Of a DNA stretch of 47,811 nt, positions 7,864 to 15,759 are shown one piece after another (position 1 is the first letter of the stretch; each line of letters starts with the position of its first letter). Origin of the DNA: RUG14219 sp045538535 (GTDB lineage: Bacteria > Cyanobacteriota > Vampirovibrionia > Gastranaerophilales > Gastranaerophilaceae); contig JAZSRN010000083.1 in the NCBI GenBank assembly GCA_045538535.1, positions 1-47,811 on the forward strand. Reading direction: 5' to 3'. A program made the position numbers and the translations under genes. Below the pieces are notes generated by a model. It ran no database searches and was not told where the DNA came from. It saw only the letters and a program-made list of their open reading frames with translations.

Positions 7864-8074
7864 AACTGATAAAATTATTGATATTTTGTCTACATTATTT
7901 GATAAGGAAGTTGATGAAAATTGTAGTGTTGAAAATGAAGGATTGTGGGATTCAATTACTCATTTGGAAATTATTGTAACTATTGAGGAAGAATTTGGGG
8001 TTAAAATCCCGCAAGAAAAAATACCGCAGATGACTTCTGTTAAAAATATTCTAGAGGTGTTAAATAGTTTATGA
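7856..8074 (+). CDS. Acyl carrier protein
   Basis: A 72-residue carrier protein. The phosphopantetheine serine is S33 in GLWDSITHLEII, followed by IEEEFGVKIP, the usual helix-II/III pattern. It starts at ATG 7856 with AAAGGA at 7843-7848; a TTG at 7850 is in frame but badly placed. It overlaps the next gene by ATGA. Beside an FkbH-type gene it probably carries a small hydroxyacyl unit such as glyceryl for attachment to the nonulosonic acid, rather than serving fatty-acid synthesis. The cargo is inferred. Confidence 0.85.
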   Translation: MNRTDKIIDILSTLFDKEVDENCSVENEGLWDSITHLEIIVTIEEEFGVKIPQEKIPQMTSVKNILEVLNSL

Positions 8075-8478
8075 TTGATTTAAAACCTGACCATATCGGT
8101 GTAATTGTTAAAAATATAGAAAAAGAAAAGATTATTTATGAATCCTTGGGGTTTGTTTGTGATAGTGAAATTTTTCAAGATAATAATCAGCAAATGAGGG
8201 GGGTATTTTTACGGCCTACAAATGAAGTTGGTTATAGAGTAGAACTTATAGAAGATTTAAGTGAAAGTCAATCATTAAATAAAATTCTAAATAATCGGTG
8301 TGGTAAAATTTATCATATAGCGTTTAAGGTTGATGATTTAGAAAAAAATATTAATGAAATTCTTGAACAACTTAATGCAAAAATACTTTCTCCTATTAAA
8401 AGTGGTGAATATTATGCAAAGGTTTGTTTCATATTTTTATCAAATGCACAAATTGTAGAATTGGTTGAATATAAATGA
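8071..8478 (+). CDS. VOC-superfamily protein (glyoxalase/methylmalonyl-CoA epimerase-like)
   Basis: A 135-residue protein with the paired beta-alpha-beta-beta-beta modules of the vicinal oxygen chelate fold. Candidate metal ligands sit in the expected order: His8 in PDHIGVIV, Glu in RVELIED, His in YHIAFKVDD, and Glu in IVELVEY near the end. It resembles methylmalonyl-CoA epimerase. Between the carrier protein and FkbH it may change the configuration of an acyl group on the carrier; this is inferred from context. Overlaps both neighbours by 4 bases. Confidence 0.75.
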   Translation: MIDLKPDHIGVIVKNIEKEKIIYESLGFVCDSEIFQDNNQQMRGVFLRPTNEVGYRVELIEDLSESQSLNKILNNRCGKIYHIAFKVDDLEKNINEILEQLNAKILSPIKSGEYYAKVCFIFLSNAQIVELVEYK

Positions 8479-10034
8479 TGGATAAACTTTTAAATAAAAA
8501 TATAACAAGACTTGAAATATTAAAATCGAAATCTTCTAAATCTATAAAACGAGAAGTAACTATTTGTGTATATAGAAATCATTCATTTGAGCATATGGAA
8601 GGAGTAATTAATAAATTTTTAAATCAAAGTGGTTTAAACGCGAAGTTTTTGTATAGTGATTACGATGATAGTTTTAATTTTCAAAGATTAACTGGTAAAA
8701 ATGATATAAATATAATTTGGATAGATTTTTCAAGATATAATGATTTAACTATAGATAAATGGTTCAATGAACGACTTGAATTGTTAAATCAGATTTCGGA
8801 TAAACCTATTTTAGTTTATTATATAGGTGTACCTTTTGTATCGATTAAGCATAAAGATATTATTGTCGCTAATTCTAATGAAATAGAAAAAGAACTCGGG
8901 GATAATTTCTATGATAGAGAAAAGTTTGAGTATTCAGGAACTAATATATCTTCAAAGGCAAGTATAAGGATTGCTCAAGAGCTTGGGTTTAAATTTATTC
9001 CATCATTTTTTCTTACCCCTATAAAAGCTATTGTAACAGATTTGGATAATACTTTTTATTCGGGAATTCTTGGTGAAGATGGGATAGAAAATTTAGTGCC
9101 TAATATTGAATATCAAAAACAATTGTTAGAATTCAAAAAAAATGGTGGACTTTTAGCAATTGCATCTAAAAATGAGTTTGAAGATGTAAAAGAAATGTTT
9201 GAAAAAAGAAAAGATTTTATTATAAAATGGAATGATTTTTCTTCTCATAACATTTCTTGGTCATCAAAAGATAAATCTATTTTTGAAATAGCAGAACAAT
9301 TTAATATTGGTATAGATAGTATTCTTTTTATTGATGATAATATTGGTGAAATTAATCTTGTGAAAAATTGTTATCCATTAGTTAATACATTATTAGCTGA
9401 TCAAAATTTGAATTTTAAATTAAACATATATCCTTTAATGGAGAGATATTTACATACAAAAGAAGATAATTTAAGGGCAAGTGATATCGAAGCTAATCAA
9501 AAACGTGAAGAATTGAAAAATGTTTTAAATGTAGAAGAATATTTCAAAAGTCTTGAAATGAAAATTACGTATGCTTTAGACAACATCGAAAATTTTGAAA
9601 GAGCTGTTCAATTGATAAATAAAACAAATCAGTTTATATTTTCGTATAAAAGATATGCAAAAGAAGATATAAAGTCTAATATGCATATTCTTACAATAAA
9701 TTTAAAAGATAAATTATCAGATAGTGGTATTATCGGCATAATAATTGCCGAAAATATTGAGAATAAATTGATAATAGATGAACTTGTAGTTTCTTGTAGA
9801 GCGCTTGGAAGAAATATAGAGAATATTATGTTAAATAACGCTTTTGTTTATTTAAAGGATAAATTAGGTACTTCTAATGAAGTTATTATCGATTTCCATC
9901 TTGGACCACGAAATAATCCTGCAAAAAATTGGCTTGAAAATTTTTCTCAACAGAAAATTGAATGTGATTGTTGTGTTAATTTAACCCTAAAAGACAATAT
10001 TGAAAATCAATATATTCAAGAGGTATATAATTAA
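8475..10034 (+). CDS. FkbH-type HAD-IIIC protein with C-terminal acyltransferase-like domain
   Basis: A 519-residue protein. Residues about 180-330 form a HAD phosphatase-like domain with motif I D189-L-D191-N-T in IVTDLDNTFYSGILGEDG, and FIDDN further on. Residues about 360-510 resemble the GNAT-like end of FkbH proteins (SDSGIIGIIIAEN, SCRALGRNIENIML). FkbH-family enzymes take glyceryl from 1,3-bisphosphoglycerate and load it on a carrier protein while releasing phosphate. With the ACP nearby, this is probably the source of an unusual acyl group for the sugar. ATGs at 8475 and 8478 are both possible. The gene is even more AT-rich than its surroundings, hinting that the acyl module was acquired separately. 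Confidence 0.8.
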   Translation: MMDKLLNKNITRLEILKSKSSKSIKREVTICVYRNHSFEHMEGVINKFLNQSGLNAKFLYSDYDDSFNFQRLTGKNDINIIWIDFSRYNDLTIDKWFNERLELLNQISDKPILVYYIGVPFVSIKHKDIIVANSNEIEKELGDNFYDREKFEYSGTNISSKASIRIAQELGFKFIPSFFLTPIKAIVTDLDNTFYSGILGEDGIENLVPNIEYQKQLLEFKKNGGLLAIASKNEFEDVKEMFEKRKDFIIKWNDFSSHNISWSSKDKSIFEIAEQFNIGIDSILFIDDNIGEINLVKNCYPLVNTLLADQNLNFKLNIYPLMERYLHTKEDNLRASDIEANQKREELKNVLNVEEYFKSLEMKITYALDNIENFERAVQLINKTNQFIFSYKRYAKEDIKSNMHILTINLKDKLSDSGIIGIIIAENIENKLIIDELVVSCRALGRNIENIMLNNAFVYLKDKLGTSNEVIIDFHLGPRNNPAKNWLENFSQQKIECDCCVNLTLKDNIENQYIQEVYN

Positions 10035-10036
10035 GG

Positions 10037-10597
10037 ATGAAAATATATTTCAAAAATTATAAAAATTTAACTTATGAAGAGAAGGTTCATATATTAGATA
10101 TCCGAAATTTAGAATACATAAGAAAAAATATGTATAATAGTGATGTAATACAGTTAGAAAATCATTTAAATTGGGTAAATAATTTGCAAGACAGAAGTGA
10201 TTGTATTTATTGGGCAATATATGTTGATGAAGAATTATTAGGTAGTATTGATATAACAAGTATTAATTGGGATGAAAAGTTTGCCGAATGGGGATTTTAT
10301 ATAAATAATAAATATTTTGGATTTGGAGTTTTGATAGAGTATTTAGGTACTATTCATTTTTTAGAAGAAATGAAATTTGATAAGATTTTGGCGTGCGTTT
10401 TTGAAGAAAATGAATCTGTGTACAAAATGCATAAGAATAAATTTAATTATGTTGATAGTCCTGAACATTCATTTGTTAAAGATTCTAAAAAGTATAATGG
10501 GTTGATTTTAACACAAGAAAATTGGTATCAAAAGAAACAAATTATTGAAAAAATGTTAACAAAGATATATAAAATAGATGAGGTACGTTGGGAATAA
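10037..10597 (+). CDS. pseH: GNAT N-acyltransferase, PseH-like
   Basis: A 186-residue GNAT protein that begins with the usual strand-helix (VHILDIRNLEYIRKNMYNS) and contains IYWAIYVDEELLGSIDI and AEWGFYINNKYFGFGVLIEY, matching the PseH-like pattern. PseH acetylates the 4-amino group made by PseC. Here it might use the acyl carrier protein's cargo instead of acetyl-CoA. It follows fkbH by 2 bases and shares TAATG with pseI. Confidence 0.75.
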   Translation: MKIYFKNYKNLTYEEKVHILDIRNLEYIRKNMYNSDVIQLENHLNWVNNLQDRSDCIYWAIYVDEELLGSIDITSINWDEKFAEWGFYINNKYFGFGVLIEYLGTIHFLEEMKFDKILACVFEENESVYKMHKNKFNYVDSPEHSFVKDSKKYNGLILTQENWYQKKQIIEKMLTKIYKIDEVRWE

Positions 10598-11607
10598 TGC
10601 AAACTTACATCATAGCGGAAATGTCTGCAAACCATTGTGGCGACAAAGAGTTAGCTAAAAAAATCATTAAATCAGCAAAAGATTGCGGGGCTGATGCTGT
10701 TAAGGTGCAAACTTACACCGCAGACACTATTACAATTAATTGCCAAAATGAAGAATTTCAAATTAAAGATGATGGAAATTTATGGAAGGGCGAAAATCTT
10801 TATTCGCTTTATCAAAAAGCTTATACTCCTTGGGAATGGCAAGGAGTATTAAAACAATATGCTGATGAAATCGGAATAGATTTCTTTTCAACTCCGTTTG
10901 ATTTTACCGCTGTCGACTTTTTGGAAAATATTAATGTTCCTTGTTATAAAATCGCATCTTTTGAAGCAATGGATTATCCTTTAATAAAATACGCCGCAAA
11001 ATTTAAAAAACCGATGATTATTTCAACCGGAGTGTCCTCTTTAGAGGAAATTCAGGGTGCAATAGATGCTTGTAAATCTGTTGGAAATAATGATATCACT
11101 CTTTTAAAATGCACTTCTGCTTATCCGGCACAATTAGAAGATATGAATATTATTACAATAAAAGATATGATAGAAAGATTTTCTTCTCAAGGAGTTAAAA
11201 TCGGACTTTCGGATCATTCAATGAGTAATATTCCTTCAATCGTTGCAGTTTCACTTGGTGCAAAAGTTGTTGAAAAACATTTCACTTTAGACAGAAATTT
11301 AGGTGGCGCTGATGCCGGTTTTTCACTAAATATTGAAGAATTTAAGTCTTTAGTTAAAGCGATACGAGATACCGAAAAAGTTTTAGGCAATGTTGATTAC
11401 ACAATAAACGAGAAAAATCGCAAATTTGCACGCTCTTTGTATGTTGTAAATGACATCAAGAAAGGTGATATTTTAACATCAGAAAACGTACGTTCCATAC
11501 GTCCAGCAAATGGCTTGCACCCTAAATATTATGAAGAAATTTTAGGCAAACCCGCAACACGAGATTTACCGTTTGGAACACCGTTGAAAATAGAAGATTT
11601 TAGTTGA
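10597..11607 (+). CDS. pseI: Pseudaminic acid synthase, PseI
   Basis: A NeuB-family TIM barrel with a C-terminal SAF (antifreeze-like) domain, 336 residues. It condenses the 6-deoxy-diacylamino hexose with phosphoenolpyruvate to give the nine-carbon acid. It has IIAEMSANHCGDKELA near the start, KVQTYTADTI, the barrel blocks STPFDFTAVDFL, LSDHS and VEKHFTLDRNLGGADAGFSL, and the SAF segment near SLYVVNDIKKGDIL. An in-frame TTG lies at 10588, but the ATG at 10597 fits both the family start and the TAATG overlap. Its end overlaps the convergent gene by 8 bases. No PseG hydrolase is visible in the operon. Confidence 0.93.
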   Translation: MQTYIIAEMSANHCGDKELAKKIIKSAKDCGADAVKVQTYTADTITINCQNEEFQIKDDGNLWKGENLYSLYQKAYTPWEWQGVLKQYADEIGIDFFSTPFDFTAVDFLENINVPCYKIASFEAMDYPLIKYAAKFKKPMIISTGVSSLEEIQGAIDACKSVGNNDITLLKCTSAYPAQLEDMNIITIKDMIERFSSQGVKIGLSDHSMSNIPSIVAVSLGAKVVEKHFTLDRNLGGADAGFSLNIEEFKSLVKAIRDTEKVLGNVDYTINEKNRKFARSLYVVNDIKKGDILTSENVRSIRPANGLHPKYYEEILGKPATRDLPFGTPLKIEDFS

Positions 11608-13036
11608 TTTGGTTTTTGTAAAGTTGAGAAATTAAATCTTTTAGAAGTAGTGTGCAATTTGTTGTGTTTAGTTGCTCATTAAATTTGGGAGAATATTGTG
11701 TATAATCCTTAGGATTATAGAGTGTTCCAATTATAGTTTTTGATAAGTATTCGTTATATAGTTTCTTTAGTTTTGTTTTATCAATTTTGTAATTTAACAA
11801 ATCTTCTATATTAAATTTGTTCTTATATTTAAATATGCCAGGTAGAAAATCCCACCAAACTTGACCAAATATTAATGTTGGTTTACCTCCACAAATTGAT
11901 TCAAATGATGCTGTTCCGTTAATTGTTGCGCAGAATTGGCAATTTTTGAGTAATTCACTTGACGGAACTGTAACATCAATGTATTTGACATTTTTTATGA
12001 GATGTAGGCGTTTGAAAAATAAATTCCCTCTCATGTATTCATTTTGTTTAGGATTTTCTTTAACATAAATAAACCAGTTATCTGGGATGATTTTCGATAA
12101 ACGCTCTATTGCTAAAACTTGATCACAATAAATGCCACCGTTTACTGATGTTGTTAGTTCGGGTTGTAAATGTAGTGGAAAATATACAAATTTTTCGTTG
12201 TAGTTTGGGGTTTGCGTATATTTTTTGCGATTTTCATCGTATTGCAAGTAAAGAGGTATTTTTCTTTGTGTGCTCATGTTGGTTTTTATTGTGCGTTTTA
12301 AATAATTTTGTAATATTTTGTTAAATTTCTTTTTGCTAAATCCCGATTTTAATAATGCTGTGAAAAAATGATGTCTTTTAAATTGAGGTTGTTCTATGTT
12401 TAAAGTATAAGGTTGAATTCCTTTCATATAGCAATGTTTATAATTAAAATTTTCAATCAAGTTTTCATCAGTTTGTCTGTATGTTTTTGACATTTTTTGA
12501 AATGTAATCGCATCCTCTTTTTTAAACGCATATTGTAAGAATGGTATATTTGTTAATGGTGAAACGCATGATTGTAAAATTATTGTTTTAATTCCAAATT
12601 CTTGGCATAAATCATATAAAACATCATCATAGCCGGCATGTGGAGTATGGTCAAAAATTACAAGCTCGATATTTTCTTTAGTCAAGTATCCGTATAAAAA
12701 TTGATAAATTAAGTTGAAGGAATGTATGTAATCAGTGTCCGATGTTTCTTGAAAATCTTTATTATGTCGTCCGATATTACACATATATCTGTACATATTT
12801 TTGTATAATTTATTGTAAATATCTTCGTTATAATCAATCCCTTCAGTATATTTTTTGATTAAATTAAGTGTTTCATTTGAATATTGAAACGCTAAAAAAT
12901 CCAATCGAGAAATGTTTTTGGGATGAAGGCATTCTTGCTCGCACATTACATTTACTAATGTTATAATTTTTTCTTTTTCTAATTCTTTTATTGCGTCAAG
13001 TATAACTGGTAGATAGCAAGATACTAATGTTTTCAT
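11600..13036 (-). CDS. Capsule-type glycosyltransferase (KpsC/KpsS-like)
   Basis: A 478-residue protein with the pattern of capsule polysaccharide synthesis proteins. FVYFPLHLQPELTTSVNGG, a later FIYVKENPKQ, and VPSSELLKNCQFCATINGTA followed by SFESICGGKPTLIFG match the GT-B acceptor/donor region. Related enzymes transfer Kdo or other sugars from CMP-donors, so transfer of the Pse-type sugar made next door is a reasonable guess. There is no signal peptide or membrane segment. It lies convergent with pseI, overlapping 8 bases, and so is not part of that transcript. Confidence 0.65.
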   Translation of the reverse strand: MKTLVSCYLPVILDAIKELEKEKIITLVNVMCEQECLHPKNISRLDFLAFQYSNETLNLIKKYTEGIDYNEDIYNKLYKNMYRYMCNIGRHNKDFQETSDTDYIHSFNLIYQFLYGYLTKENIELVIFDHTPHAGYDDVLYDLCQEFGIKTIILQSCVSPLTNIPFLQYAFKKEDAITFQKMSKTYRQTDENLIENFNYKHCYMKGIQPYTLNIEQPQFKRHHFFTALLKSGFSKKKFNKILQNYLKRTIKTNMSTQRKIPLYLQYDENRKKYTQTPNYNEKFVYFPLHLQPELTTSVNGGIYCDQVLAIERLSKIIPDNWFIYVKENPKQNEYMRGNLFFKRLHLIKNVKYIDVTVPSSELLKNCQFCATINGTASFESICGGKPTLIFGQVWWDFLPGIFKYKNKFNIEDLLNYKIDKTKLKKLYNEYLSKTIIGTLYNPKDYTQYSPKFNEQLNTTNCTLLLKDLISQLYKNQIN

Positions 13037-13102
13037 AATTTTTCCTTTATGTATTCCACAATGTCATAATTATACCACAAAAGGAACAAGTATGTATCTT
13101 TA

Positions 13103-13133
13103 TTGTCTCATGTTACATGTATGAGGTTAATAT
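13103..13133 (+). promoter_or_regulatory. Promoter of the XRE regulator with possible self-operator
   Basis: TTGTCT (13103-13108) is a plausible -35, with TAATAT (13128-13133) or overlapping hexamers as -10. The spacer contains ATGTTACATG (13110-13119), and the same 10 bases recur at the start codon (13171-13180). A repressor binding both copies would control its own gene; this is inferred. Confidence 0.35.
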
Positions 13134-13170
13134 AAGCAGTCAAGTATATTATTTTTTAAAGGGAACAAGG

Positions 13171-13524
13171 ATGTTACATGGGATGTTTTTGGAAAAAGAA
13201 TTTGTTGGACAAAAATTTAAAGAATATCGTAAAAAAGCGAGTTTAACACAAGAAGAGTTAGCCGAAAAAGTTGGAATCGCTGAAAAACACTATGGGCGTC
13301 TGGAACGAGGAATTTGTTTGCCTGCATTAGATACTTTTTTTAATTTGGTTAAGGTTTTGAATATTCCATTGTCGGATTTTGGGATTGAAACAAATTCCAC
13401 CCAAGATATTGAGCGAGAAAACTTGATAAAAGAAATTTTTTTGTCCAAGCCGCGAGAGCTAAATGCTCTCTCAGGTATTCTCAAAATCATTAAGGATATA
13501 TCCCAAACGGTGGAGGAAGTTTGA
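13171..13524 (+). CDS. XRE-family helix-turn-helix regulator
   Basis: A 117-residue DNA-binding protein. The Cro/C1-type HTH covers about residues 10-65 (FVGQKFKEYRKKASLTQEEL, then AEKVGIAEKHYGRLERG and LPALDTFFNLVKVLNIPL). A short C-terminal tail may dimerise. An ATG at 13117 is in frame but lies within the promoter; the ATG at 13171 follows AAAGGGA with good spacing. It ends 3 bases before the glycosyltransferase start at 13527 and probably regulates this glycan locus. Confidence 0.85.
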   Translation: MLHGMFLEKEFVGQKFKEYRKKASLTQEELAEKVGIAEKHYGRLERGICLPALDTFFNLVKVLNIPLSDFGIETNSTQDIERENLIKEIFLSKPRELNALSGILKIIKDISQTVEEV

Positions 13525-13526
13525 AG

Positions 13527-14936
13527 ATGAAAATATTGTTGTATCAAGAACCTACGACGGCAATTTCTTTGCCTTATCCGATGTCATTAGTTTGTAAAGA
13601 TCACCTATATAATTGGATAGCTAAAAATTTGTTACAGTACAAAGATGTCGAAATTAGAACGATTGTGTCTGAACTTTCATATATTCAAAATCAAGAATAT
13701 CATCATATTGATGAGTTAAATCCTATTTGTTTTAAAGATGAGTATTTGCAAGAAATCTTTCCAGAAGTCTTATCGATAAAGGAGATGATGTTAAAGATTT
13801 TTAATAATGAATTGTCAGAAGATGAATATAGTACTTTTCAAAGAATAATGAAAGATTTTGTACTTGAAAATTGGGAGCCGGATATTGTTCTTAGCTATCC
13901 AATTCATAATGATTTATTAAGAAAAACATATCCTAATGCTCTTCACATGTTAGTTGAAAACGGTATTTTTTCAAGGCCTCCGTTCAATTTAGTCCGGACG
14001 CTTAGATATGAACCTATACATTTTTTGAATGGTTTTTTAAATAAATTTAAAAGTGAAATAAATAATTTTTCGATTACTGATGAACAAAAACTTTCATTAA
14101 GAGTATTTAAAAACGAATTAAGAAAACTTGTTGATGAAAATAATCCTAAAAAAAATATTTTGGAACAATTGAAAACACAATATCGATATATTTTGTTATG
14201 TCCTATACCTACGGATAATTTATATAAAGAAACAAAATATAATGACCAGTACTTATATTTGTTAGATATATTAAATAAGATACCTAATGATATAGGATTA
14301 GTCATAACATTTCATGACGATTGCAGTAGTCAATTAAATGCGGGTATTATAAAAACCTTACAGCAGAAATATAAGAATTTAATATATTTTCCGGTTGAAG
14401 ATAATTCTTATGCTTCGCAGTCATTAAATTATTTTGAATATTGTGATGCAATTATAAATATGCATACCATGACTGGAACCCAAGCTATGTTGTGGGATTT
14501 AAAGGTTATATCGTTAGACAAAAGATACACTAAAAGTTTTTGTGACAAAGAAGGGCTGGATAATCTTGAAGAATTTTTAGCAATGCCTAAAAAGGATAAT
14601 TCATCATTTTTATACTGGTATTTTACGCATTATGCTGTATTTCAAAAGAATTTTGATGAGCCTAATTGGTATTACAATTTCTTTAAATCAAAACTTGAAA
14701 GCTACCGTAACAACGGAATAACTTTTGAACTTTATGAGCAAGTTAATGATTTTGACGATATAGCAAGTTATATTATTGAACATGTCAAAGAGTATTATGA
14801 TGCCCAAAAACCAATACCTATAAAAACGCATGTTACGTTGAATATTTTGGGTATCAAAATCAGTTTCAGAAAACGGAATATTAAAAATTTTTTGAATAAA
14901 ATTTTTGTAAAAAATCAAAATGATATAGAAGATTAA
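13527..14936 (+). CDS. Putative surface-glycan glycosyltransferase (capsule-synthesis-like)
   Basis: A 469-residue protein I do not recognise with certainty. Signs of a glycosyltransferase are the mid-protein block YRYILLCPIPTDN, then IGLVITFHDD, LIYFPVEDNSYA, and IINMHTMTGTQAMLWDLKVI, a layout like the nucleotide-sugar half of capsule GT-B enzymes. The C-terminal LNILGIKISFRKR is a motif often seen at the end of such proteins. It starts at ATG 13527, with GGAGG at 13512-13516; a TTG at 13521 is also in frame. It is co-transcribed with the XRE gene. Confidence 0.55.
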   Translation: MKILLYQEPTTAISLPYPMSLVCKDHLYNWIAKNLLQYKDVEIRTIVSELSYIQNQEYHHIDELNPICFKDEYLQEIFPEVLSIKEMMLKIFNNELSEDEYSTFQRIMKDFVLENWEPDIVLSYPIHNDLLRKTYPNALHMLVENGIFSRPPFNLVRTLRYEPIHFLNGFLNKFKSEINNFSITDEQKLSLRVFKNELRKLVDENNPKKNILEQLKTQYRYILLCPIPTDNLYKETKYNDQYLYLLDILNKIPNDIGLVITFHDDCSSQLNAGIIKTLQQKYKNLIYFPVEDNSYASQSLNYFEYCDAIINMHTMTGTQAMLWDLKVISLDKRYTKSFCDKEGLDNLEEFLAMPKKDNSSFLYWYFTHYAVFQKNFDEPNWYYNFFKSKLESYRNNGITFELYEQVNDFDDIASYIIEHVKEYYDAQKPIPIKTHVTLNILGIKISFRKRNIKNFLNKIFVKNQNDIED

Positions 14937-14968
14937 ATTTGACACACAGACGATAATATTACAAGTAC

Positions 14969-14997
14969 TTGAAAAATGTTAAAAAATTTGATATATT
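14969..14997 (+). promoter_or_regulatory. Strong sigma-70-like promoter, near-identical to the one at the window's end
   Basis: TTGAAA (14969-14974), a 17-base spacer and TATATT (14992-14997). The 24 bases 14977-15000 are identical to 47782-47805. An ATG follows exactly six bases after the -10 box. Confidence 0.65.
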
Positions 14998-15003
14998 GGG
15001 TAT

Positions 15004-15129
15004 ATGAAAAATATGCGTCTGAGTAGTATGAACATAGATTTTATGGAAAAAGTCGGGGGTTCAAAATTGCCCGAAACCCTTGCTATGACTGCGTTTGCGC
15101 CTACGGGGGGGGGGGCAATCCAGGCGTAG
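15004..15129 (+). CDS. Possible 41-residue small ORF with an 11-G tract
   Basis: An ATG six bases after the -10 box opens a 41-codon frame (MKNMRLSSMNIDFMEKVGGS, then KLPETLAMTAFAPT, then GGGAIQA). I recognise no family. It could be a small protein or the decayed start of a longer gene cut off by palindromic insertions. The 11-G run near its end makes it prone to frame changes. Confidence 0.35.
   Translation: MKNMRLSSMNIDFMEKVGGSKLPETLAMTAFAPTGGGAIQA
15105..15115 (+). repeat. Homopolymer of 11 G
   Basis: Eleven consecutive G in AT-rich DNA, inside the small frame at 15004-15129. Such tracts slip during replication; it could also be a sequencing or assembly weak point. Confidence 0.9.
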
Positions 15130-15386
15130 AGCGGGTTTACGCCCTATTGGGTGCCTAAAACCCAGTAATATCAATGTTTTTAAAAACCTAATTGTTATGC
15201 AATTAGGTGCTTTGTCATGCGGGAAAATAAGAGGGAAATATCTTTTTGAAAGTGGAGATAAACGCATAACGATAATAATTCTCCCCCAGACGGGGGAGAT
15301 AGAGGGGGTACAGTCGTATTTTCACGACTTCAGTATATTAACCGTACCCCACCCTTCCCTCCCCCTTTGGGGAGGGACGCTCCCTT

Positions 15387-15412
15387 GTCATCGCGCACTT
15401 GTTGCGCGATCT
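15387..15412. repeat. Dispersed palindromic repeat, family A, diverged copy
   Basis: Shares GTCATCGCG and GCGCGATCT ends with 1040-1066 but has a changed core. The stem ATCGCGCA/TGCGCGAT (15390-15397 and 15403-15410) is again perfect, so both arms changed together. Confidence 0.75.
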
Positions 15413-15559
15413 ATTCCCGCCGAAATCGTCATGCGTTCTCCCCCTATCGGGAGAGCCGGTATCGGCATCTTCCCCTCTCCAACGGGAGAGGAAAGAACAC
15501 TTGACGAGAGTACGAGTCAAAAGTGTTCTAGGTGAGGGTCAATCTTTTTAAAAAGAAAA

Positions 15560-15590
15560 AAAGAGATTCTGAAACAAGTTCAGAATGACA
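15560..15590. repeat. Dispersed palindromic repeat, family B, copy 2
   Basis: Identical over 31 bp to 1087-1117. Stem ATTCTGAA/TTCAGAAT with a 5-base loop. Confidence 0.8.
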
Positions 15591-15759
15591 GTTGAGGCAA
15601 GTAAGGTGGACTTTAGTCTAAACACCATCCACCCCTCACCAAGAAATTCAAGTTTTCGCAAAGCTCAAACAGAATTTCTATCCTCTCCCACAAGGGGCGA
15701 GGGGAAGGGTAAAAAATAACAGTAGTACAAATAAATAAACAAAGAAAGGTAAAAACACT

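Larger units (their letters stand above)
15130..15759. repeat. Palindrome-rich intergenic island
   Basis: This gene-free stretch is a patchwork of stem-loops. It includes CTCCCC/GGGGAG (15281-15298), AGTCGT/ACGACT (15312-15329) nested between GGGGTAC and GTACCCC, CCTCCCC/GGGGAGG near 15359-15376, family A and B repeat copies, GCCG/CGGC near 15450, CCTCTCC/GGAGAGG near 15476-15491, and GAACACTTGAC with GTCAA-A-AGTGTTC near 15496-15530. Parts recur at 1040-1239. Apart from the start of the prepilin gene's leader I see no coding sequence here. Confidence 0.75.

Noticed and set aside
15095..15535. A 146-codon open frame in the palindrome island
   Set aside because: It runs through several unrelated stem-loop repeats, has no ribosome site, and its residue make-up changes at each repeat edge.
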